A stretch of DNA of 12,756 nucleotides from Chromera velia (taxonomy: Eukaryota > Sar > Chromeraceae), in NCBI GenBank assembly GCA_018398765.1, contig JAHBMJ010003157.1, positions 1 through 12,756 on the forward strand. The letters run 5' to 3'. Shown here one piece after another: positions 1 through 8,421 of the stretch (position 1 is its first letter; each line of letters begins with the position of its first letter). The translations under genes were made by a program, and so were the position numbers. Under the pieces are notes generated by a model. The model made no database searches and was not told where the DNA came from. It saw nothing but the letters and a program-made list of their open reading frames with translations.

Positions 1-112
1 CCCCCCCACTGTTTCTTCCACGTTTTCCTTTTTGCAGCTGACTGAACGCATATTTTTGGTTGTTTGCTTGGCTGATGAACAGTTTGATTGACTCCTTGAC
101 TCAGCGATGGGG

Positions 113-137
113 ATCTCTCTCTCTCTCTCTTTGTTTG

Positions 138-171
<34 letters not shown>

Positions 172-172
172 T
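113..172. repeat. Compound (TC)n-(TG)n microsatellite
   Basis: Two CT runs (about 113-131 and 137-154) pass directly into a TG run (154-172). They lie in what is probably the intron before the first visible helicase exon. The remainder of 1-383 shows no convincing exon. A tttttgcag at 29-37 resembles an acceptor, but the sequence after it has no supported donor or frame. Confidence 0.8.
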
Positions 173-383
173 TCTTTTTTTTTCTTTTTTGATCTCTTTC
201 ATTGCTTTGTTGTTTCCTCTTGAGTTGTTTTTCCCTCACTCTCAGAAAGAGGCCGAAGAAGAATACACACACAAATGTTTTTTCGTGTGTTCGTGTGCAC
301 ATGCACATTTATGGATGGACGTGTTCTTTGCGTCAATTCAAAGGAATTAATTATCCTTCTGTGTTCTTCTTTCCTTCATGCAG

Positions 384-991
384 GACCATCAACCCCGACC
401 TCGCGAAGAGGCTGATCAGGTGAGCAGGGGAAGCAATCCGCGTAGACAGCATGCAGGAAGCTAGGAGTGTGCCTGGTGTTTGTGCCTGCATGCCTCTTTT
501 TCCTTTTTGCTTTTCTGCACTTACCGGCCCTTCTTGTCGCCGTCTTTTTTGCTCTCCTCTCTCCCATTTCTTCAAGTTTCGGGTCCGTTTCATTCCCTCC
601 TTTCTTCCTAGTTGTCTCCTTCCTTCCCTCTATCGACGGATGGTTCTTCCCTTCAATGCTGCAATGCTGAACGTGTGTCCTGAAAGAGGGAAGGAAGGAA
701 GGAAGGAAGGCATGAGGAAGGAAGGTCTGTTGAGCAGCTGCTGTAGTTGAGCTGAAGTGTCCCTCCGTGCTTCCCCCCGCCTTCCCTCCCTCTGTGTGTC
801 TTCCCGCGCCCTCCCTCCGCATGGTTATGTTGTCCGATCGGTTGAACAAACAAACAAACAACGCAAGCATACATGCACGCATGCATGGATGCAGAGTGAT
901 GCAAGAAGCCGGTCAATTCATCCCCGACAACCTGATGGCCCTCGGTCGGGGCTCGGGGGGGGGGATGTTCGGAAGGGGAAGACGGTGGTGA
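384..991 (+). CDS. C-terminal two exons of a DEAD-box RNA helicase-like protein (5' partial)
   Basis: Two exons, 384-419 and 895-991, are joined by an intron at 420-894 with donor gtgagc and acceptor gatgcag. The first exon enters on the last base of a codon and leaves two bases (AG). The second supplies A to make Arg and reads open to TGA at 989-991. The joined peptide includes LIRVMQEAGQFIPDNL and ends in a Gly/Arg-rich tail, GRGSGGGMFGRGRRW. DDX5/Dbp2- and DDX3-type helicases have this arrangement after the second RecA-like domain: a helix with an EA(N/K/G)Q..(I/V)P pattern, then an RGG-like tail that helps bind RNA. The ATPase motifs would lie left of the window, so the family call rests on about 45 residues. 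Another protein with an RG-rich tail cannot be excluded. Confidence 0.58.
420..894 (+). other. Intron of the helicase-like gene
   Basis: The 475-nt intron starts gtgagc and ends gatgcag. Removing it leaves a phase-consistent junction (AG plus A, Arg). It contains a pyrimidine-rich first half, a (GGAA)n run at about 688-710, a (CAAA)n run at 846-860 and GCATGCATG palindromes just before the acceptor. Several long open frames cross it on both strands, but they are low-complexity reading-through of these tracts. Confidence 0.55.
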
Positions 992-1112
992 GGCGAGCGT
1001 TTGTGCGGTTGGAGGGACGAGGAGGTGGAGTCAGTCAGTCAGTCACTAAGTGGAGTGTAATTTTGGCGTACTGAGGGAGGGCGAAGGATGTTCTTTGAGG
1101 GAGCGAAGAAAC

Positions 1113-1131
1113 ATGGATGGATGGATGGATG
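1113..1131. repeat. (ATGG)n tandem repeat
   Basis: Nearly five copies of a 4-bp unit, directly readable in the sequence. A shorter related (CATC)n run occurs at about 1210-1230, so the two could pair as imperfect inverted repeats about 80 nt apart. Confidence 0.8.
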
Positions 1132-2536
1132 AAACTATGCAGTTAGTTGGAGAGTGTGAGAGGACAGGTTTCGGGGCTTCCTCCCGTGCCTGTAGATCTC
1201 TGCGAAAGTGCATCCATGCATCCATCCATCCCTTTGGTGCATCTAGAGGAAAGCGAGAGGGCAAGTAGGCAACGAGGCAGACAGCTGTGTGGTCATTCTG
1301 CAGCGGGGAATGGGGGGGGAGGGGAGCGAAGGGAAAGTGCAAGAGGGGACAGACAAATGCACGGAAGGACCCGAAAGAAACCTCACAACGCGCAGAGCGA
1401 TTCCTGGATGGATCGCACAGCAGGTGAGGAAGGGGAACGGACGACTGACTGGCTGACTGAGGAGTTGACGTGAAGGAAGATGGATGACAAAAAGAGTTTT
1501 GGTGTGGTAGAAGGAAAACGAAGAAGAGTCGTCGGGCGGGGTGGTGGTGAGGAAGGGGGGGGGAGTAAGTAAGTGATGAGTGACTGTGAGAAACTCACTA
1601 AAGAACTGATTATTTAAGCAAAAGAGAGACTCCTGTTCCTTCCAGTGGCTCTCGTTATCTTTCTCTTTGTCTTTTCTCTCCTCCCTCTCGCTCTCTTGCC
1701 CTATTTCCCGCTCCCTCTCTCTGAATACTTCTTTTTGTCTCTCTACCTGACGGTCTCTGACCAACAAATGGCGCAAAGAAGCAAAGAAAGAGAAACTTTT
1801 TGGCAGTTGACGATCGCGTCAGCTGAGTGACGCCTCGATGCAATGCAAAGAAAAGGTAACAACAATGGACGACGGTGGAAGAAATGAAGAGAAAGAAAAA
1901 GACAAAGCGACAAGTTTAGGGAGAACTTATTGATTGACGACAGGGCGAAAGCTTTTGTTTTGTTGTTCTGTCCTGCTCCCTCCTCTTGATTCCTTTGTGG
2001 GGTATCGAGGGTAATGACTGCATGGAGCTGGCTGCCTATCTCACACGCACGCGCGTTACCGGTTTTGTCTGGTGAGCAGGGGGAGTGGGAAAGGCGCGTC
2101 ATGCCACGCCCCTTCCGCAACAGCCTCTCCTCTCTGCATGAAATGGGGGCCCGCAAGAAAAAAAAAGATCAGAGAACGCTGGGGCCTGGGCGATAGAGGG
2201 ATAGCGTCGTCGACAGAGACAGAGACTAGCTGATTGACAGAAAAGAAAACAAAAAAAGAAACGAAGCGAGAAATGAGGAAAGGACCATGACCTTGATTTG
2301 TCGGTCCTTGCTTTTTTGCTTGCTTTTCTGTTATCGAAGAAGGAAGAAACGGAAAGGGAACCAAGAAAGAGAGGGAAGCAAACAGGGGCTGGAATTCTCG
2401 AAAAGACTTTGCACAGAAAATCCCGCCTCAACTTTTTGAAGAGCAGGGAAAATGGAAAGAGGCCAAGATTCTTCTGAGAGATCACTGGTAACGCAATACT
2501 CCTGCATGTTGACTCGTTCTCTTTTTGTCGTTACAG

Positions 2537-2594
2537 CTTGAAACAACGATCGATCGAAAAGAGACAGAGGAGGAGCATGAAGGGAAGTGACTGG
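2537..2594 (+). other. Candidate isolated exon
   Basis: A 58-nt segment is preceded by a pyrimidine tract ending gttacag and followed by the consensus donor gtgagt. One frame is open throughout and reads LKQRSIEKRQRRSMKGSDW; the alternative frame beginning at base 3 meets TGA near the end. No partner exon with convincing phase was found on either side. It may be an exon of an unrecognised small gene or an alternative 3' exon, or a chance pairing of splice-like sites. Confidence 0.22.
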
Positions 2595-3240
2595 GTGAGT
2601 TCCTTCAACTCGTCTGTCTCCTTTTTTTCCTTTTCCATTCTCTCTGGGGTTCCTCTAGGAGAGATCTCTCCTCAACAGTCATGCATGTCTCCTCCCTTCC
2701 TTCCTCCCTTCCTTCCGGGTCGAATGGGAAGAAGAACGGTTGCTGCCAAATCCTGCATGGAGGGAGACTGAGGCCAAAAATCCATCCAAGCAGAGAGAGA
2801 ACAAACAAAAATACAATCAATGCGACCTGCCTGGGGGAAACGAAGCAGGAAAAGATTCAGTCAGAGTGCGCTGCCTGAAGAGGAACAGAAGGCGTAAAGG
2901 AGAAGTCACCCAAAGACTTTCCTTCCTTGTTGACATGCTCATAACAAACATTCCCAGTGGAACGGGGAGCGCGGAGTTCCTTTCCTGGATTGACTTCTTC
3001 CCTCCCTGCCTTGATGCATTCGTTCTCTCATTTTCTGTCCAATTTTGATCCTCTCTCTCAACGGATCCTCCCAACCTCCTGCTTGTCTAGAGAAAAGCAG
3101 TCATAAAGAGAAGTCGCTGCGCGTTTCCTTCTTTCATTCCTCTTCCTCTGCTCTTCCTAGAGCTTTTCGCTTGCCTTCTTCCATCTTCTCTTATCTCGAT
3201 TCGGGATCCGGCCTCCATCTCATCTCTTGCACTCAATATT

Positions 3241-4133
3241 GAAAAGAATTGTAAGCCAGAAAATTGAAAGATGGGTTGCGATCTCCCTTCGCATCTAGCT
3301 CTAGATCTAGCTTCGCATGCTGACCATAGATTCATACTAATTTCATAGTCAATCAATCAATGAATCAATCAATGTACAATAGTGGCCTTCAACCTCTAGG
3401 CTCTAGATTCTAGGAAAAACCTTTTTTTATTAAATTTTCTATGACTATCATGTCAGACTATGACGCGTCATCGCTATCCGTATCCACCAACGATTTAACA
3501 TCTGATTTTTTCTTATTTATGATTAAGAAAACTTTAATAATTATTACTCAGGCTATTATTGAAAAGCCTTCCAAAATATCTTCCAAATTACTAAGTTTAC
3601 AGAATTATAGGATTACGTTGTGTTCGGGGCCGGAGCCCTACACCTGCGTGCCAGTTGTCTGACTAGTTGTCTGACGTCCGCCTTGCACCATATATTCATG
3701 CACAGTACTTCATATTATGCACGCATACGTGTAACAACACATCCCATCACGACACATGCATTTCTTGCCTTACACTTTAAAACCACTGCACTTTAAAAGT
3801 ACCAGCTCTTCAAGTAGCTCTTAAAAATTAAATACCGGCCTTCATTATTGATTGATTGATTGATAGGTTCCGCATTATAGTCGACGGCCCCATCACAGTG
3901 GTCGAGGCGATATCATTTTGGGAAGCGATGTACTATATAGTATATAAACTTATAATATTACTTACTAAAAAGTAGACCAACAATTTTTAATAGCCATATA
4001 TTTTTTAACATTGTTTTTAAACTATTTAAATTCATAAATTTACATAAATTAATGAGGTTCGTTGAGCTTCGTAGTTACCTAGGCAGTTACGGTGACTAGC
4101 ACAGTCACAGCTGCATGTCACAAATACGATCAT
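3241..4133. other. AT-rich island without a recognisable gene
   Basis: Base composition changes sharply to AT-rich compared with both flanks. The island contains (CAAT)n at about 3347-3373, (ATTG)n at about 3846-3863, a tandem 12-mer at 3653-3676 and an AT palindrome around 3930-3948. Its only open frame of note (3441-3662) has no recognisable motif. The sharp boundaries suggest an inserted, decayed element or the spacer beyond the glycosyltransferase 3' end. No transposase or reverse transcriptase fragment is visible. Confidence 0.45.
3653..3676. repeat. Tandem 12-bp direct repeat
   Basis: Two adjacent 12-mers (agttgtctgac plus one variable base) differ at the last position only. They lie inside the AT-rich island, right after a short GC-rich block at 3625-3650. 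Confidence 0.7.
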
Positions 4134-5623
4134 TTACACAGTTCCAGCTTTGACCGGGCGGAGATGAAAATGTTCTATCAAGTCTTCACATATCCTTCCG
4201 TTATCGTAACGGTTTAAATTGGCTGGATCCCCATGACCCCCATTTCTGATGTGCATCCATCTGTCCTCGATAAGTTCAAAAACTGCAGAACGCCACGAAG
4301 GAATGGATGTGAACATTGCAGCGTCTTCCTCCTTCAGTGGCACTTCCCCTTCAATTCTTCCCTTCATCTCTTCAGGAAGAGAGCTGATGAACCATTGGCT
4401 CTTCCCTCCCGTGTCCACTGCGTCGCATCCCTCAGCCACGCACACCTTTCCAGCATCCATCGAGAACTCATCCAAGTTTGGCAAAGCGGACAGGTTCATG
4501 GCAAGAAGGGTATTCCATGCGTAGCTGCAAAGAATCAACACACGGCAGACCGAGTCATGAAATGTGCACTCTTCAAATGCGTGGCAAAAAGACATGTTAC
4601 TGCCAGACCAGCATCATCATACACCTCGATCGTTGTTTGCTTGCTTCCCAAACAGACACATACAACAATTTGAGCGAGACAGCCAGGGAGAGACCGATGT
4701 GTCTTTTGGTGTACCCTTAGAAGCCGTCATGGAATGAATCAACACAGATGGATGATGCGCGAGTCAAAGTAAGCCAAACAAGGAGAGTAACAGAGGGACG
4801 GAGAGATTGTCAGCAGGAAGGGGATGAACCAAGCAAGAGAAATATTCGATTCTCCCATCGACTCACTCACTCACTCACTGGAATTCACAGGGCACTTCAG
4901 GGTCCGTTTTGATGATGTGGCATTTCCGTACTTGCTGCATCCACCTGAAAGCCTTCCCTTTCATCAGGTCGTTTAGGTTTGTGTGCTTGACCAAGAGCAG
5001 GTCGGCGTCCATGTTCACAAACACACCGTTGTGGCAGAGGCTCTCCTGAAAGGCCCACTGCATTCATGCATGAGGGGAATCCGATCGAGCAGAGAAATTC
5101 AGCAGAAGAAGGAAAGAAATGGAAGGAAAAGACAGGGGGGCCGCAGTCGAGAGGTCAGCTGCTCTCTTCCTTTCTGGCCGCGCATGAATGGATAGCAGAG
5201 AGAGAACTTCAATTGTGAGGCAACACGTCACAAAATGAAGGAAACACCTTGAAGTGCGAGAAGACCGCAGGGCAAAAGAAATACAGGATAAGCCCGGAGA
5301 GAAGGGAAGTATGAGAACATTATGAAGGAAAGCAGGATGAGCAATCAAGGAGAAGAAGAGAGACAGCGCGAAAGACGCAGAGAAAGAGAAGGGGGGGGAG
5401 TGAAAGAGAAGAAAGAAGAACCACACATACAAAAAAGTGCATAAGATAAACAAGGAAAAAGGCAGCAAAAAAACACAGGACGATAGAAGCTGGAAAGGAA
5501 AGAAGGAGGGAGGTATGAAAGGAGGGAAGAAGCAAGTAAAGAAGCAATGGAAGAACGAAAGGACGGACGGACGGACGGACGGAAGGAAGGAAGGAAGGAA
5601 GGAAGGAAGGAAGGAAGGAAGAA

Positions 5624-5683
<60 letters not shown>

Positions 5684-5707
5684 TCGGAGCTAGACACACA
5701 CACACAC

Positions 5708-5790
<83 letters not shown>

Positions 5791-6619
5791 GCGGACATAG
5801 ATACTTACATGCCTACAACCGGATATAGATTGTGACTGGGGGGTACACGAAAAGAAATGAATAGTGCACACTCGCACCCAGCTGGCAAGACCGTTGAGGG
5901 GTGTGCAAAGACGAACACAGAGGACAGCGGCCGGACGGGCACAAAGGAAGCCACTGAGGAGTACAGCTTTTTTTTTTTTAAAAAAAAAGCCTGCGCTAGG
6001 TCTTCTGGCCGACCTGTATGAGATCTGACGGATGCAGGCTGTACGAGTCCTTCAAGTCTTCCGTTGCGGGGTGCAGGAATGTTCTAAGCTCGTGCAGATT
6101 GGCAGGAAACACCCGACAGAGAATTCCGAGCTCTTCGCATTTCTTCTGCATCTGCGTGACGCTATCACCGTCTGTTTCTGTAAAGATCCCTTGAGAGAGA
6201 CGTTCGTCTAGGTAAGCGATATACCTGAACTTGCCATGGTAAAATTTGTTCAGAAGTCTGTATTGAGCTTCGATGCACTGTGGAAACGCCGCATGACCAG
6301 ATACGAAGATGACCGTGTCGTCAAACGGCTGTCGCAACCAAGCATCCATCCTCCCGGGTTTCAGTTTGTCGTCCTGCACTCCCCTGTCGTCTGGTGGAAA
6401 GAGGATATCTTCTGTCCGATCTCCGCAGAGACGCCGTCTCCCTCGGGTGGGAGGAATGGGATAATTTACATCTGAAGAGGGGCTGGATGCCTGCGGACGA
6501 GGGTACAGTGAGTGGAAGAAGTAAACACAAAGGAGAAACTGTGCGACATTGCAAGTAACCAGAAAGACGATACAAGGGAATGTGCCTCTCTTGCCACTAA
6601 ACTTTCGCGGGACTTTCAT
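4134..6619 (-). CDS. Putative type II membrane glycosyltransferase with a DxD motif (GT32-like), three exons
   Basis: The exons, on the minus strand, are 6619-6014, 5057-4879 and 4524-4134. They total 1176 nt, that is 391 codons plus TAA. The ATG at 6619 is the first after an in-frame TAG at 6631-6629. Residues 1-12 are basic and about 13-38 hydrophobic, a signal-anchor typical of Golgi transferases. A Pro/Ser-rich stem follows, and a lumenal domain begins near residue 100 (DDTVIFVSGHAAF). Exon 1 ends and exon 2 begins in phase 0, rebuilding HPSDLIQWAFQESLCHNG followed by VFVNMDADLLL. That matches the SD..R....L...GG.Y.D.D pattern of sugar transferases with the DxD nucleotide-sugar/metal motif (here D219-A-D221). 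The usual Arg is Gln and the GG pair is N-G. The exon 2-3 junction splits a His codon (CA plus C). Donor and acceptor sugars cannot be read from the sequence; GT32 is the nearest family pattern, not a proven assignment. Confidence 0.75.
4525..4878 (-). other. Intron 2 of the glycosyltransferase gene
   Basis: The 354-nt intron starts in a run of gtga units and ends in attctttgcag. Phase 2 on both sides gives a split His codon. An upstream acceptor (ctggcag just before 4598) is also in frame and would add about 25 residues (NMSFCHAFEECTF onward). The downstream one was chosen for its better pyrimidine tract, but alternative splicing is possible. Confidence 0.6.
4859..4878 (-). repeat. (GTGA)n repeat starting at a 5' splice site
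   Basis: Read on the minus strand, the intron 2 donor gtgagt is the first of four to five tandem gtga units. Each unit offers another gt donor displaced by 4 nt. Using the second would read CAG TGA and terminate the protein at once. Confidence 0.7.
5561..5789. repeat. Long compound microsatellite (GGAC)-(GGAA)-(GAAA)-(GA)-(CA)
   Basis: Within intron 1 the plus strand runs through (GGAC)n at 5561-5580, (GGAA)n at 5581-5620, (GAAA)n at about 5621-5649, (GA)n at 5649-5680, a short unique spacer and (CA)n at 5694-5789 with one CG interruption. Each block differs from the next by a single base in the unit. The 5581-5680 portion is a pure polypurine mirror-like tract. The 130-244-codon open frames crossing it are artefacts of the repeat. 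Confidence 0.9.
5968..5988. repeat. T12A9 palindrome
   Basis: Twelve T are followed directly by nine A, a self-complementary tract about 25 nt inside intron 1 from its donor. It could form a short hairpin or be a decayed homopolymer slippage product. It is not a bacterial-type terminator in this context. Confidence 0.8.
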
Positions 6620-6631
6620 CCCGACTTTCTA

Positions 6632-7077
6632 TGAATAGTTGGGCCGATGCAACCTTGTATTATCAAGCCTTTGAGCGCTTCAGGGCAATTTCAGCGACCA
6701 GATCCGTCTATGGGAGTGACAAGAAATGAAAGCTACCGCTGATACGCCGTCATGCAATTCGGAACGTTCCATGATAAAAATTGATACAAATTCGATGTAC
6801 AGACAGTACAGTACGTGTGCATGATTCTGCATGCATGGCAGCATCTGGCAGTGCTGCATCATGCTGCACCTGCATTGAGCCTTGGTAAGCGCCCCCCGCA
6901 TCCCCCCGCGCTTCGCTTTCCGCGGGGCTATCCCATGGCCCCATGCATGCATGCAAGGAGCCCCTATATGCCCCTATATAGCTCACTCATATCTCACTCA
7001 GGCACCAAAAGGTTAGGGCAGCCTTTTTTGAGCTGTTAACGGGGGTAAGGTACTGTACGGTTAGGGGGGAGACGACG
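6632..7077. other. Region 5' of the glycosyltransferase gene, no gene seen
   Basis: This is the interval upstream of the minus-strand glycosyltransferase start, so its promoter probably lies here, though I see no clear TATA element at the expected distance. Further right it has many TGCATG/GCATGC palindromes (6825-6855 and 6943-6956), a perfect 7-bp GC hairpin at 6904-6927, and two copies of gcccctatat at 6960-6979. No supported coding sequence. Confidence 0.4.
6904..6927. other. GC-rich hairpin
   Basis: A perfect 7-bp stem (ccccgcg / cgcgggg) encloses a 10-nt loop, cttcgctttc. No poly-T tract follows and no gene ends here, so a terminator role is unlikely. It may be an end structure of a transposed segment. 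Confidence 0.5.
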
Positions 7078-7521
7078 ATGGGAGCGTTGGGGCTCGATTT
7101 GACAGGACCGTTGGCCGAGGAAAGCGACAAACGACCAGACTTGTTCGCGACTTTGCTAAATGGGGACTCTATTCTAGTGGATGTGGCTCTGATCCACCCA
7201 ATCTAGGATACAACCTGCCTGCACAGAAACGCCAAGAAAACAGGCGCTGCAACTAAGGAGAAGGAGGGGAAGAAACATACCTACTACGATGATGCCTGCA
7301 GAGTAGTGGGCATTCGTTTTGTCCCTTTAGTTTTTGAGACCTATGGAAGGCCTGGGGGGGAGACAGTGAGGTTCGTGAAAGAGATGATCAGACAGGCTAC
7401 AGAAAGGTTAGGAGAGATGAATGATGTGTCAGCACGTCAGAAGATTGCTGACAGGTGGTGGAAAACGTTGTCAGTAGTGGTTCAGAAAGCAGCAGCGTCT
7501 ACAATCTTGGCATCTGTTTAG
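7078..7521 (+). pseudogene. Retroelement C-terminal domain remnant, copy 1, with an internal TAG
   Basis: One frame reads from ATG at 7078 to the stop at 7519-7521, interrupted by TAG at 7204-7206. Before the stop are KRPDLFATL and SILVDVALIHP; after it are a Lys-rich stretch and GIRFVPLVFETYGRPGG, then WWKTLSVVVQKAAA. The order is PDL, then hydrophobic-VDV, then K...Y, then a G..FVP(L/F)..ET.G motif. That order is known from the region after the reverse transcriptase domain in non-LTR-type retroelements of algae and protists, and resembles a PD-(D/E)XK nuclease-like fold. No reverse transcriptase motifs are visible, so this is a 5'-truncated, inactivated copy, a common fate of such elements. 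Confidence 0.62.
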
Positions 7522-7553
7522 GCAAGCCGCGGTGCACCTAAGCAGTATACGTA

Positions 7554-7582
7554 ACCTCCCTAAACCTAAGTGCTACTTGAAA
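7554..7582 (+). repeat. Left terminal inverted repeat
   Basis: Matches the reverse complement of 7773-7801 at about 26 of 29 positions. Confidence 0.75.
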
Positions 7583-7772
7583 AAATATAATCAACATAAT
7601 CTCTATCTGTGGCATCGTTTTTTAAGAGACCGTCCATAACTGCAGCGTAGACGTTTAAGACACCATCCGATACCATCCGGATATACGGCTTTGGCTTTCA
7701 AGACAGTGTCACTATGAATGATCCATACCTGCGGCACGGACTTTCAAGCTTATCTAAAAATGCGGCTTAAAC

Positions 7773-7801
7773 TTTCAAGTGGTACTTAGGTTCAGGGAGG
7801 T
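7773..7801 (-). repeat. Right terminal inverted repeat
   Basis: Partner of the repeat at 7554-7582. The three mismatches are all transitions. Confidence 0.75.
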
Positions 7802-7815
7802 AGTACATGCAGTAT

Positions 7816-8037
7816 GCAGGTGATCATCACGGAGATGCTGCTTGGGAGGGAGTTTTCGGCCTATGTGGGTCTTGCAAAGAAGAAAGAGTAAAGGAAAGGG
7901 GGGAGCCAGCAGGGGCGCTGGCAAGAGAATTGAAAGAAAGAGAAAGACCATTTTAATATTTAAGAGATAAAAAAGATATAAACGGAGAGAAGAATCTCTA
8001 AGAAGAGTCTGACAACATCAGATCGAAGATTCTCTGA
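7816..8037. other. Spacer between the inverted-repeat element and retroelement copy 2
   Basis: No supported gene. The sequence is purine-rich, especially 7878-8000. It may be decayed retroelement sequence belonging to copy 2, because the copy 2 frame becomes open only at 8038, just after a TGA at 8035. Confidence 0.35.
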
Positions 8038-8379
8038 AACATAACAAAGGAGGCAAAAGCTACTAAACATGTAAAAGAATTTATAGATGTAAAGAAAAGG
8101 TTTAATAAAGAAATGTTGAGGAGAAACAAATTTTTTCAACGGGCTAAAGAACCCATTGAAGTTACAAAAACAGTAGGGTCAGCAGCGAGGGAAATGGAGA
8201 AAGTGAAGAATGACAGGTACGGGGAGATCTGCCACGAAATCGGTTTCCGTTTTGTACCGCTTATTTTTGAAACTTGTGGAAGACCAGGGGAGGGAGTAGT
8301 TACTGTAAGGTTTTTGAAGGAAGTGGTAAAGTTGGGAGTAGGGAGGGTGAGGGGTGAGGAGGGAGATGAAGCAGTCTAA
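8038..8379 (+). pseudogene. Retroelement C-terminal domain remnant, copy 2
   Basis: The frame is open from 8038, after TGA at 8035-8037, to TAA at 8377-8379, with the first ATG at 8113. It carries GSAAREMEKVK...Y followed by GFRFVPLIFETCGRPG and TVRFLKEV. These align residue by residue with the K...Y / G.RFVPL.FET.GRPG...TVRF.KE part of copy 1 at 7240-7390. The upstream PDL and VDV motifs are missing, replaced by a basic segment, and the end after the motif differs. It is therefore a separate, strongly diverged copy or family member, not a duplication of copy 1, and lies in the same orientation. It is probably dead, since nothing resembling a reverse transcriptase lies upstream. Confidence 0.55.
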
Positions 8380-8421
8380 GCAAGGTTGATGGATCACCAC
8401 TACAAGTTTTTGTCCTGTACT

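Larger units (their letters stand above)
992..3240. other. Gene-poor, repeat-rich interval after the helicase gene
   Basis: This interval holds the presumed 3' UTR of the helicase-like gene and then intergenic DNA. It alternates between strongly purine-rich and pyrimidine-rich stretches. Short tandem repeats include (GTCA) at about 1030-1044, (ATGG) at 1113-1131 and (TTCC) at about 2693-2717. Open frames of 60-177 codons occur on both strands, but they are biased toward S/L/F/P or R/K/E, as expected from such tracts, and share no recognisable motif. Apart from the weak candidate exon at 2537-2594 I see no gene here. Confidence 0.5.
5058..6013 (-). other. Intron 1 of the glycosyltransferase gene
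   Basis: The 956-nt intron has donor CAG/gtcggc, weaker than the usual gtgag, and acceptor atgaatgcag. It is supported because joining its flanks in phase 0 rebuilds a continuous SD..G..DxD region. Reading through the donor would add only VGQKT before a stop. The intron holds the long compound microsatellite and a T12A9 palindrome close to the donor. Confidence 0.7.
7549..7808. mobile_element. Short inverted-repeat element (MITE-like, ~260 bp)
   Basis: The segments 7554-7582 and 7773-7801 are 29-bp inverted repeats with about 26 matches. The outer end begins acctccct on the left and ends agggaggt on the right. Similarity continues outward with a 2-nt gap. The 7-mer gcagtat occurs directly outside each end (7542-7548 and 7809-7815), as expected for a target-site duplication. 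The interior has no open frame of note but repeats the motif actttcaag. This is the form of a non-autonomous DNA transposon. It lies about 30 bp after the stop of retroelement copy 1, so it inserted in or beside older mobile DNA. The superfamily is not determinable by eye; a 7-8-bp duplication would fit hAT-like elements. Confidence 0.6.

Noticed and set aside
38-120. Exon after tttttgcag at the left edge, as the preceding helicase exon
   Set aside because: No frame gives helicase-like sequence and no donor leaves the two bases needed by exon 384-419.
376-882. 168-codon minus-strand open frame over the helicase intron
   Set aside because: Rich in KRG and SFLPS from the GGAA/TTCC repeats. The plus-strand exons at both ends join in phase and give a recognisable C-terminus.
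1243-1776. 177-codon minus-strand open frame
   Set aside because: Its composition follows purine/pyrimidine tracts (R/E/K then S/L/P), there is no motif or splice support, and an equally long frame exists on the opposite strand for part of it.
3347-3863. CAAT and ATTG repeats as terminal inverted repeats of a transposon
   Set aside because: They are simple 4-bp repeats and the similarity does not extend beyond them, so inverted orientation alone is weak. No target duplication found.
5064-5798. 244-codon minus-strand open frame and its overlapping 185- and 132-codon frames
   Set aside because: They are translations of the GA/GGAA/CA microsatellite (long VCVC, LSLS, THTH and KEGR runs) inside an intron of a well-supported gene.
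5968-5988. T12A9 as a transcription terminator
   Set aside because: It lies inside an intron of the glycosyltransferase gene and this is eukaryotic DNA.
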